A stretch of DNA of 13,075 bases from a bacterium (GTDB lineage: Bacteria > UBA9089 > JASEIO01). How positions within the stretch are numbered: position 1 is the first letter of the stretch; every line of letters begins with the position of its first letter. The stretch covers positions 1 to 13,075 of the forward strand of contig JASEIO010000042.1 in NCBI GenBank assembly GCA_030017475.1. Reading direction: 5' to 3'. Shown here in pieces: positions 6,971 through 13,075 of this stretch. The notes beneath the pieces are model-generated. The model had not been told where the DNA came from and did no database searches. It saw nothing but the letters and a program-made list of their open reading frames with translations. Position numbers and translations under genes: made by a program.

Positions 6971-7919
6971 CTTCTTTTCCAATATAGATAAATCTATCAA
7001 TCAATTTTATATAATCTGTCCATTCTTTCCTATTATCTTTTTCCATCTCTTTTATAAATCCAGATACCTTAGCATCTAAATTATCTACGGAGTGCAAAAT
7101 AACTGCCTCTATAGTCATAGGTACCCTTGGTGAGCGTATGTCTTCCTCTCCATGATGTGAAAGGATTGCATGTCTTAATCTCATTTCTAATTCGGGAGGG
7201 AAGTTATCGATTTCTCGTATCCTTTCTTTTACCAAGTTATCTGAAATAATTATATGACCTAATAGCCTCCCTTTACTTGAATAATCTATAAAACCGCAAT
7301 ATTTAAGTTCCTCTATCTTCCCTATGTCATGTAAAATCGCTGCGGATTTAAGCAAATCCGAATCAACCTTAGGATAAAAGGGGCAGATTCCTTTACAGAG
7401 GGATAGAACCTGGTGTGTATGTTCTATTAATCCACCTAAATAGGCGTGATGCCACAGCTTTGCAGCAGGGGCTAATTTGAATTTTTCAATAAACGCTATA
7501 TCATCAAAAAAAGAGGAGAGCAATCTTTGTAAGGCAGGGTTTTTAATCATAAATATCTCACCCTTTATCTCATCTAAAAGTGCATCTATATCCTTATCAG
7601 TCCGCTTAATAAAATCTTCAGGATTACATTTAGATGAGTCAGATCTTTCTAAGGACTCAATAATTATTTGTTTTGTATTTTCATATAAGCCCACCCTTCC
7701 GGTGATATGCACAAAATCATCAGTGTCAAAAACCCCTCCTACCTTTTCAACATTATCCCAAACTACTGCACTTATCCTACCAGTTTTATCTCCAATCTCT
7801 AAACGAAGGAACTGTCCTTTAGATGTGTCCTTAAAATCCTTAAATTCCTTCTTTCTCACCAAATAGACCGAATCTACCTTCTCCCCAATCTTTAGTTCAT
7901 TGATAAATTTATGAGACAA
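6936..7919 (-). CDS. YhaM-like 3'-5' exoribonuclease (OB fold plus HD domain)
   Basis: The 327-aa protein has an N-terminal OB-fold nucleic-acid-binding domain (about 10-92) and a C-terminal metal-dependent HD domain. Likely metal ligands are H167 (GGLIEHTHQV), H197-D198 (AAILHDIGK), H221 (RLLGH), H255 (ILSHHGEED) and D279 (HSVDNLDAK). This is the architecture of YhaM, which degrades RNA and single-stranded DNA from the 3' end. The start is TTG at 7919, 1 bp after the rarA stop. It is supported by AAGGAAGGG (7924-7932) and by the lack of any early ATG in this frame. It is cotranscribed with rarA and the cyclo-ligase gene. Cytoplasmic. Confidence 0.9.
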   Translation of the reverse strand: MSHKFINELKIGEKVDSVYLVRKKEFKDFKDTSKGQFLRLEIGDKTGRISAVVWDNVEKVGGVFDTDDFVHITGRVGLYENTKQIIIESLERSDSSKCNPEDFIKRTDKDIDALLDEIKGEIFMIKNPALQRLLSSFFDDIAFIEKFKLAPAAKLWHHAYLGGLIEHTHQVLSLCKGICPFYPKVDSDLLKSAAILHDIGKIEELKYCGFIDYSSKGRLLGHIIISDNLVKERIREIDNFPPELEMRLRHAILSHHGEEDIRSPRVPMTIEAVILHSVDNLDAKVSGFIKEMEKDNRKEWTDYIKLIDRFIYIGKEDEGGNSERDQD

Positions 7920-7920
7920 G

Positions 7921-9165
7921 CTACCCTTCCTTTTTTAAAGTCGCAAGCCACTCTTTGACCTCTGCCTCGTAACCCAAATCCCCTGGTTCATAATATATCC
8001 TTCTTTCTGGCATATATTCTTGCTCAACCCAATGATTTCTATAATCATGGGCATATTTATAATCTTTGGAATGGGTTTTTAGATGCCTTGGAACTTCTTG
8101 TAATAGCCTTTTCTCCACATCCTCTTCTGCTTTCTTAATTGCCTTGTAACAGGAATTGCTCTTTTTACATGTAGCCACATATATAGTTGCCTCTGCTAAG
8201 GGAAGTATAGCCTCTGGCATCCCAATATACTCCACTGCCTGCATAGCCGAATTGGCAATCACTAAGGCATGTGGATTAGCTAACCCTACATCTTCTGCAG
8301 CACAGATTACAATACGTCTTGCAATAAATCGAGGATCTTCACCAGCCTTTATCATCTTTGCCAACCAATATAATGAGGCATCTACGTCCGATCCTCTCAT
8401 TGATTTAATAAAGGCAGAGATTGTATCAAAATGCTCGTCCTTTCCATAATAGATAGCCTTTTTTTGAAATGCCTCTTTGATAATCTCTAAGGTTATATCC
8501 TTTGATATAGAGACAGAGGCCTCTATTGCATCAAGGGCTTGCCTTGCATCCCCTGAGGTTTTATTAATCACAAAATTTAGGGCATCTTTTGATATATTAA
8601 CCCCTAAGTTCCCAAGACCTCTTTCCTTATCCTGTAATGAACGGATTATGATCTTCTTTATCTCTTCAGGACTTAAGGGGTGGAATTCAATAATCTTTGA
8701 CCTGGATTGCAAGGGAGGTGTAATATAAAAATATGGATTGTAGGTGGTGGTTCCAATAAAAATAAGCGTACCTTCTTCAGTTGAAGGCAACAAGACCTCT
8801 TGCTGAGCCTTATTAAATCTGTGGAGTTCATCGATTAAAAGGATAGTTCTTTTGCCAGAAAATGCTCGTATCTTTTTAGCCTCATCGATTGTTTTCCTTA
8901 TATCTTGTACACTTGAGGTAACTGCATCCAATTTTACAAAATGGGATTTGGTAAGGTTACAGATGATGTAAGCCAAGGAAGTTTTTCCACAACCAGGTGG
9001 ACCAAAAAATATCAAAGAACTAATGTGGCCCTGTTCAATCCTTTTCCTCAGTAAACTTTCTTTACCCGCAATATGAGATTGTCCTACGAATTCTGTGAAG
9101 TCTCTTGGTTTCATCCTAAATGCCAAAGGGACATATTTTTCTTCCTTTTGTTTAAGTATATCCAT
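7921..9165 (-). CDS. rarA: RarA/MgsA-family AAA+ ATPase (replication-associated recombination protein A)
   Basis: A 414-aa clamp-loader-like AAA+ ATPase that acts at stalled replication forks. Walker A is GPPGCGKT (55-62). Walker B is ILLIDEL (109-115, with D112 and E113) running into the RarA-type HRFNKAQQEVLLP. Sensor/arginine-finger motifs (PPLQSRS, GDARQALDAIE) follow. The C-terminal half has the tetramerisation region (RGSDVDASLYWLA, AAEDVGLANPHAL, LPLAEATIYVA). The ATG at 9165 is chosen: it has GGAAGGTGG (9173-9181) 7 nt upstream, and the further 23 residues possible from an upstream codon at 9234 would start before the promoter -10. First gene of the operon with the YhaM-like and cyclo-ligase genes. 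Confidence 0.95.
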   Translation of the reverse strand: MDILKQKEEKYVPLAFRMKPRDFTEFVGQSHIAGKESLLRKRIEQGHISSLIFFGPPGCGKTSLAYIICNLTKSHFVKLDAVTSSVQDIRKTIDEAKKIRAFSGKRTILLIDELHRFNKAQQEVLLPSTEEGTLIFIGTTTYNPYFYITPPLQSRSKIIEFHPLSPEEIKKIIIRSLQDKERGLGNLGVNISKDALNFVINKTSGDARQALDAIEASVSISKDITLEIIKEAFQKKAIYYGKDEHFDTISAFIKSMRGSDVDASLYWLAKMIKAGEDPRFIARRIVICAAEDVGLANPHALVIANSAMQAVEYIGMPEAILPLAEATIYVATCKKSNSCYKAIKKAEEDVEKRLLQEVPRHLKTHSKDYKYAHDYRNHWVEQEYMPERRIYYEPGDLGYEAEVKEWLATLKKEG

Positions 9166-9186
9166 AAAACTACCACCTTCCATTTT

Positions 9187-9215
9187 ATTATATATTAAAG
9201 AAGGTGATTTGTCAA
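9187..9215 (-). promoter_or_regulatory. Consensus promoter of rarA operon
   Basis: Read on the minus strand: TTGACA (9215-9210), 17 bp, TATAAT (9192-9187), 6/6 for both hexamers. The expected start near 9181-9180 gives a leader of about 15 nt that just contains the SD. Confidence 0.8.
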
Positions 9216-9225
9216 TAAATTTACG

Positions 9226-9254
9226 TTGACACAACTAAGAGGTTATGTTAATAT
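9226..9254 (+). promoter_or_regulatory. Promoter of purQ, divergent from rarA
   Basis: TTGACA (9226-9231), 17 bp, TAATAT (9249-9254), with TG at 9246-9247 forming an extended -10. The expected start, about 9259-9261, leaves only about 4-6 nt before the purQ ATG. The -35 hexamers of this and the rarA promoter are perfect inverted copies 10 bp apart. Confidence 0.65.
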
Positions 9255-9264
9255 TTAGATCGGA

Positions 9265-10104
9265 ATGGAAATAAGGATTGCGATTATTCAATATCCTGGA
9301 TCGAATTGTGAATATGAGACAAGCCGGGCAGTAGCAAAGGCTGGAATGATACCAGAAATATTTAGATGGAATAAAGACCCAAAGATACTTTCGGAATTCT
9401 CAGGGTATATAATACCTGGTGGTTTTTCATACCAGGATAGGGTAAGAGCTGGAGCAATAGCAGCCAAGAAATCAATCGTTGATAGCATAATGAAAGAGGC
9501 AATGATTGGGAAGCCTGTTTTAGGTATCTGTAACGGAGCACAAGTCTTAGTTGAGGCAGGGATGATTCCAGGTCTTGCCTGGGGGCGCTTAGAAATGGCC
9601 TTAGCTCCAAATATGATGAAGGGAAGGATTGGATTTTACTGTGATTGGGTTTATGTAAAGGTTTCAAACACAACAAATGCCTTTACCCGCTTTTTCCGGA
9701 AAGATGAGATATTTCCTATCCCTATTGCCCATGCTGAAGGAAGGTTTGTTACCAAAGAGGAAGGTTTATTGGAAGATTTAATAAAGAATAACCAGATTGT
9801 ATTAAGGTATTGTGATATAAATGGAGAGATAATCGAAGATTTTCCTATTAATCCTAATGGATCTATTTACAATATTGCTGGGCTCTGTAATCCATCGGGA
9901 AATGTCTTTGCATTAATGCCTCATCCAGAAAGGGCGGCTGTTGTTCGTCAAATTCCAGATGATTTGGGTGGAAGATTTGGAAAGGTAAGGTATAGGGCAT
10001 GGGGCAATGTGGCTAAAATGAAGAAAGGGGCTTCGGGGTTAAAGATATTTGAATCAATGAGGAGATATATAGAAGATGGTGTATGGGATAGAACTATTTG
10101 TTAG
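9265..10104 (+). CDS. purQ: Phosphoribosylformylglycinamidine synthase, glutaminase subunit PurQ
   Basis: A 279-aa class I glutamine amidotransferase that releases ammonia for FGAM synthesis, step 4 of purine synthesis, in complex with PurL and PurS. The triad is C89 (LGICNGAQVL), H220 and E222 (MPHPERAA). The N-terminus IAIIQYPGSNCEYET is typical. It is longer than the usual small PurQ (about 220-230 aa): there is extra sequence in the middle and a tail of about 50 residues after the triad. Longer forms occur in some archaea and bacteria. No SD is visible before the ATG, and the promoter lies very close, so the mRNA may be nearly leaderless. The PurS-like gene overlaps its end by 29 bp. purL is not in the window. 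Confidence 0.95.
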   Translation: MEIRIAIIQYPGSNCEYETSRAVAKAGMIPEIFRWNKDPKILSEFSGYIIPGGFSYQDRVRAGAIAAKKSIVDSIMKEAMIGKPVLGICNGAQVLVEAGMIPGLAWGRLEMALAPNMMKGRIGFYCDWVYVKVSNTTNAFTRFFRKDEIFPIPIAHAEGRFVTKEEGLLEDLIKNNQIVLRYCDINGEIIEDFPINPNGSIYNIAGLCNPSGNVFALMPHPERAAVVRQIPDDLGGRFGKVRYRAWGNVAKMKKGASGLKIFESMRRYIEDGVWDRTIC

Positions 10105-10624
10105 ATTAAAAACCACTGATTTAGTAGCCTTAACTGCAAAGAATACCTTGCAAAGGGATATGGGGTACCGTGATGTGCTAAAGGATCTAAAAAGGGAAGA
10201 TTATTGGTTGATTTCTGTGGAGTGTGAGATGAAAGAAGAGGTTAAGGAATTAGCAACTGAATTTGCTAATAAAACAAAGATATTTGTTAATCCAAATAAA
10301 CATACCTATACTATAAGAATCAGGGAAAATGGATCAGAGATTAAGGAAGAAAAGGGAGATGCTGATAAGGGATTATATGATATAAAGGTACTCGTATCTT
10401 ACGATGAAGATAGTAAGGCATGCTTAATAAAAGATACATTATGTAAGACGTTGGGCTATGGAGATAAGGTTAAGGATGTAAAATCTGGAATAATTTGGAG
10501 ACTTTTGATAGATGCAGAAGATGAAAAAAGGGCAAAGGAGGTGGCTTCAGATATTGTAGTTACAAAGGAGGTAAAATCGGGACTGCTTATAAATCCCCAT
10601 TCTCAATCGTACAGAATCCTTTAA
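10076..10624 (+). CDS. purS: Tandem PurS-domain protein (FGAM synthase PurS subunit, duplicated)
   Basis: The 182-aa protein is about twice the length of PurS (about 80-85 aa) and consists of two PurS-like units, about 3-82 and 100-182, joined by a charged linker. Matching landmarks are NTLQRDMGYRDVLKDL / DTLCKTLGYGDKVKDV and, at the ends, FVNPNKHTYTI / LINPHSQSYRI. The second unit, with VKDVKSGIIWRLLIDAEDE, is closer to standard PurS; the first is more diverged. PurS bridges PurQ and PurL and is present as two copies per complex in Bacillus and Thermotoga, so a fused pair would match that number. The ATG at 10076 has GAGGAG (10059-10064) 11 nt upstream inside purQ. Its 3' end overlaps the convergent mpl-like gene by 38 bp. 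Confidence 0.85.
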   Translation: MVYGIELFVRLKTTDLVALTAKNTLQRDMGYRDVLKDLKREDYWLISVECEMKEEVKELATEFANKTKIFVNPNKHTYTIRIRENGSEIKEEKGDADKGLYDIKVLVSYDEDSKACLIKDTLCKTLGYGDKVKDVKSGIIWRLLIDAEDEKRAKEVASDIVVTKEVKSGLLINPHSQSYRIL

Positions 10625-11987
10625 TTAGTTTGTTATAGGTGCGAGAAAAGTCGCCTGGGGACATGAAGACTACTACATCTCCTTTACTTAAACCCTTGAG
10701 TAAATAATCGATTATTCCATCCATAGAAGGTATGTATTGAGCGTTTTTCATCATTTTAACTAATTCTTCAGGATCAAGCATATCCTCTTTATCCAAATCC
10801 TGTGGTTTGTAGACAGGGGTAATAATTACTTCTGTTGCTTCTAAAAAGGAGCTCGCATATTCAGCCATAAAGCGCCTTCTTCTACTTGAATGGGTTCTTG
10901 GTTCAAAGACGCAAAAGATTCTATTATTTGGATATCTGGTTTTTAGTGCGGAGAGGGTTTCCTTAACCTCGGTTGGATGATGGGCATAATCATCAATTAT
11001 TGTGACCTCATTCACAACCTCTATTACCTCAAGCCTCTTTTTTGTCCCTTTAAAAGAGTCAAACGCCTTTTGTATATCCATATTAGAAATAGATAGGGTT
11101 TTTGCCACAGCTATTGCGCCTAATGCATTTTTCACATTGTGCATACCAGCCAATTTAGTTGAAAACCTGCCAGTTGGTTTATCCCTATTTATAACCTCAA
11201 AGCACGCCCCAGTTTCAGAAAGCTGGATGTGAGTAGCCTTCCAGTCTGAATCTTCAGATATACCATAGGTTGTCACTTGACATCTTGCACCTTTTGCAAC
11301 ATCTAAAACATGCTGATTATCCGCTCCTACGATTAAGCTACCATTTTTTGGGATTAAGTCTACAAGATGTCTAAATGCCGATTTAATATCTTCTAAATTT
11401 CCATAGGTATCAATATGATCCAGTTCGATATTAGAAATAAGGGCTATCTTTGGCTGATAATAGCAGAATTTAGGTGTAGGATTATCCCGAGAAGATATAT
11501 ATTCATCACCTTCTATCACAAAATACTTTGTAGTACACAGTTTATAATTGGTACCAAAGTTTATAGGGACACCACCAATCAGAAAGCTTGGATCGAATCC
11601 TGCATTCTCTAATATCCAGGCGAGTAAAGAACTTATAGTGGTCTTTCCATGAGTTCCTGCTATAACAATAGAGGAAACGTCCTTTAAAAAGATTTCTCCC
11701 AATGCCTCTGGAAAGGATATGATTTTTAGCCCCTTCTCTTTTGCAAGATTAACCTCAGGATTGTCCTTACCGCAAGCCGTAGCTTCAATAACTAAATCAG
11801 GTGTTCCTATGTTACTATCTTTATACCCCTCCATTCCAATTATCCCTGCCTTTTCAAGGATTAAATTTGCTGGTGGATAAAAGGAGGAATCCGAACCAGT
11901 AACCTTAAATCCCTTTTCCTTTAACATACACGCCAATCCTGATGTCCCACTTCCACAGATACCAATTATATGAACCCATTTCCCCAT
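10587..11987 (-). CDS. mpl: Mpl-type UDP-N-acetylmuramate:L-Ala-gamma-D-Glu-meso-DAP ligase (Mur ligase family)
   Basis: The 466-aa Mur ligase has a Rossmann N-terminus (HIIGICGSGTSGLACML, GSDSSFYPP), the ATP loop GTHGKTT (111-117), GDEY (160-163), NIELDH (186-191), DDYAHHPTEV and FEPRTHSSRRRRF. Mpl is preferred over MurC because of GICG in place of GIGG near the start, GSD-x-x-x-YPP, and FLIGGVPINFG followed by FVIEGDEY. Mpl ligates recycled murein tripeptide to UDP-MurNAc in peptidoglycan recycling; MurC adds L-alanine. The substrate remains unproven, and a MurC-like activity is the alternative. ATG 11987 is chosen, with AGAAGGTGA about 10 nt upstream; a GTG at 12002 would add five residues. 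It converges on and overlaps the PurS gene. Confidence 0.85.
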   Translation of the reverse strand: MGKWVHIIGICGSGTSGLACMLKEKGFKVTGSDSSFYPPANLILEKAGIIGMEGYKDSNIGTPDLVIEATACGKDNPEVNLAKEKGLKIISFPEALGEIFLKDVSSIVIAGTHGKTTISSLLAWILENAGFDPSFLIGGVPINFGTNYKLCTTKYFVIEGDEYISSRDNPTPKFCYYQPKIALISNIELDHIDTYGNLEDIKSAFRHLVDLIPKNGSLIVGADNQHVLDVAKGARCQVTTYGISEDSDWKATHIQLSETGACFEVINRDKPTGRFSTKLAGMHNVKNALGAIAVAKTLSISNMDIQKAFDSFKGTKKRLEVIEVVNEVTIIDDYAHHPTEVKETLSALKTRYPNNRIFCVFEPRTHSSRRRRFMAEYASSFLEATEVIITPVYKPQDLDKEDMLDPEELVKMMKNAQYIPSMDGIIDYLLKGLSKGDVVVFMSPGDFSRTYNKLIKGFCTIENGDL

Positions 11988-12282
11988 ACCGAATGGTCTC
12001 ACCTTCTAAGGCAACGGTAAATTTTAAACCACAGAGCTCAGAATACTTTACTACAACCTTATACAATCTATCAAAATTTTCATTCTATCACTGGATGGTC
12101 AAAACGTCAATAAATTTTTTGAATTCCAGACAATTTGAAAGGCCTTGCAATTAGATTAACCTCTTGATTTGTGTAGCGGTGCCGTCTTAAAGGTAAAGTA
12201 AGCAAAATACCTATGTGGTACAAACTTATGGAAGTCAAGTCTTGATTGATTGAGACCGGTATAATATAATTAAGATTTCTCT
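11988..12282. other. Intergenic region between mpl and the nitroreductase gene
   Basis: These 295 bp hold the mpl promoter and its roughly 88-nt leader (described separately). The part from about 12120 to 12282 holds no gene with start and SD, no strong hairpin and no clear terminator for the nitroreductase gene. A plus-strand TATAAT at 12260-12265 has no partner -35 at the right spacing. Confidence 0.6.
12082..12110 (-). promoter_or_regulatory. Probable promoter of mpl
   Basis: On the minus strand, TTGACG (12110-12105), 17 bp and TAGAAT (12087-12082) each match consensus 5/6. The start of transcription near 12075 implies a leader of about 88 nt before the ATG at 11987, unlike the very short leaders predicted elsewhere in the window. 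Confidence 0.65.
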
Positions 12283-13071
12283 TCATATCTTTCCTACAGC
12301 ATGCACATAAATCGCAGCCTCTTTTTGGCCATCAATCTCGAGTAAATTATTAAGTTTATCATCATAGAATGCCCCAATACAAACACTCCCCAAACCCAAA
12401 GATACGGCTTGAAGAGATATATTTTGACTTATGTGTCCTGCCTCTATATACACATAACGATAACCTCTTTCGCCGTACTTGTAGGTAGTACGACGGAATA
12501 TAGCAGTCAATACAAATGTTACAGCGGATTTGCCTACCACATCTTGGTTTAAACAGCACTTTGTGGATTTACTTCTATAATCTCCAAGCTTCACCAATTC
12601 TAAGGAATGATCTAAGACTGAGTAATGGTAGATACCTCTATCTATTCCTTCTACTTGATTAACGATCAAATAGATTTCAAATGGATATAATGCCCCTGCT
12701 GATGGTGCAGCCCGGAGTGGTTGATTTCCATAATACCCAGTTATCCCTTGCGAAGCAAAAAGAAGCTGAGAAAGCTCTTTTATTGATAAAGGTTCATTTC
12801 TATAATCTCTTATAGAACGCCTCCGCTTTATAGCTTCTTCTAAACAGATACCTCGGAAATCCGGGATAGGCAGCTTTATCTCCTTAGCCTTTTCATATCT
12901 CTTATATAGTGGTGGCTGATGCTTAAAGCCAAAAACAGGCTTAAGTGCAGATAATGTGGTTAATTTTGTCTTCTCGTAAAAATCCTCTCCAATAGATAAT
13001 CTCCCTGCACCTAAATCTTGTAGATTAAACATCAAAAATACAGCCAGTACTAAAACTACTAACCTTTTCAT
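12283..13071 (-). CDS. SagB-type nitroreductase-family FMN oxidoreductase with N-terminal signal sequence
   Basis: The 262-aa protein begins with a signal or anchor segment (MKRLVVLVLAVFLMFNL, possible cleavage after LGA at 22), then a spacer and the nitroreductase fold. Visible motifs are RRRSIRDY (83-90, FMN phosphate site), APSAGALYPFEIYLI (122-136, the SagB-subgroup hallmark) and YIEAGHISQNISLQAVSLGLGSVCIGAF (208-235). The subgroup includes SagB/ThcOx azoline dehydrogenases, but many members sit outside peptide-modification clusters and have unknown substrates. No YcaO cyclodehydratase or precursor peptide is visible nearby, so an azole-forming role is not supported. Export of an FMN enzyme of this type is notable. 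The start is 4 bp from the window edge, so its SD and promoter cannot be seen. Confidence 0.85.
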   Translation of the reverse strand: MKRLVVLVLAVFLMFNLQDLGAGRLSIGEDFYEKTKLTTLSALKPVFGFKHQPPLYKRYEKAKEIKLPIPDFRGICLEEAIKRRRSIRDYRNEPLSIKELSQLLFASQGITGYYGNQPLRAAPSAGALYPFEIYLIVNQVEGIDRGIYHYSVLDHSLELVKLGDYRSKSTKCCLNQDVVGKSAVTFVLTAIFRRTTYKYGERGYRYVYIEAGHISQNISLQAVSLGLGSVCIGAFYDDKLNNLLEIDGQKEAAIYVHAVGKI

Positions 13072-13075
13072 GTAG

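Noticed and set aside
6971-7000. TTG at 7000 as start of the cyclo-ligase
   Set aside because: The ATG at 6970 gives the family's usual N-terminus and length; the ten extra residues add nothing recognisable.
7477-7866. Plus-strand frames opposite the YhaM-like and RarA genes (also 8156-8449 and 8477-8728)
   Set aside because: These are antisense shadows of well-supported genes, rich in Ser and Ile, with no SD or family features.
9166-9234. N-terminal extension of RarA starting at 9234
   Set aside because: It would run through the consensus -35/-10 of the rarA promoter, and the SD is positioned for the ATG at 9165.
12160-12215. Relic gene or RNA element around the GC-richer AGCGGTGCCGT patch
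   Set aside because: The readable frames are very short and no stable fold, tRNA-like arms or repeat structure could be made out by eye.
1-13075. CRISPR array, transposon, prophage or defence island
   Set aside because: No regularly spaced repeats, transposase or integrase motifs, target duplications or known defence domains were found; RarA, RtcB and the HD nuclease are housekeeping families here.

Overview
The window is AT-rich bacterial chromosome, densely packed, with short intergenic gaps and clear Shine-Dalgarno (SD) and sigma70-type promoter signals. The gene content is mostly housekeeping. The Mpl-type muropeptide ligase suggests a murein-containing and probably diderm bacterium; the HtrA protease and signal peptidase I fit an envelope with secretion. 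The phylum cannot be fixed from the sequence. The mix of an archaeal-type UPF0282 MBL protein, archease/RtcB, PurQ with a separate PurS, and Mpl fits an uncultured or deep-branching anaerobe better than a model organism, but this is inference.

Layout. (1) 112-372, minus strand: a small charged protein, perhaps of a motility-cluster family. (2) 493-1326, plus: a stand-alone UPF0282 metallo-beta-lactamase-fold protein. (3) 1327-1462: an intergenic stretch with two strong hairpins and a consensus promoter. (4) 1463-6383, plus: a tight six-gene array of archease, rtcB, htrA-like protease, lepB, PTS EIIA and a CBS-pair protein. (5) 9165-6404, minus: a three-gene operon of rarA, a YhaM-like OB/HD exoribonuclease, and 5-formyl-THF cyclo-ligase, converging on the CBS gene. 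(6) 9265-10624, plus: purQ and a protein made of two PurS-like domains, divergent from rarA across back-to-back promoters. (7) 11987-10587, minus: an Mpl-type ligase whose 3' end overlaps the purS-like gene tail to tail. (8) 13071-12283, minus: a SagB-type nitroreductase with an N-terminal signal sequence.

How the genes fit together. Archease activates RtcB, so those two form a functional RNA-ligation pair. HtrA and LepB deal with exported proteins. EIIA plus CBS looks regulatory. PurQ and PurS supply ammonia transfer to FGAM synthase; PurL is not in the window.

The observations most worth a second look are the tandem PurS protein, the promoters placed so close to start codons that archease, purQ and possibly the MBL gene would be made from leaderless or nearly leaderless mRNAs, and the paired hairpins with alternative pairing just upstream of the archease-rtcB promoter. 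No tRNA, rRNA, CRISPR array, insertion sequence or phage gene was seen. I did not find a clearly new multi-gene system.
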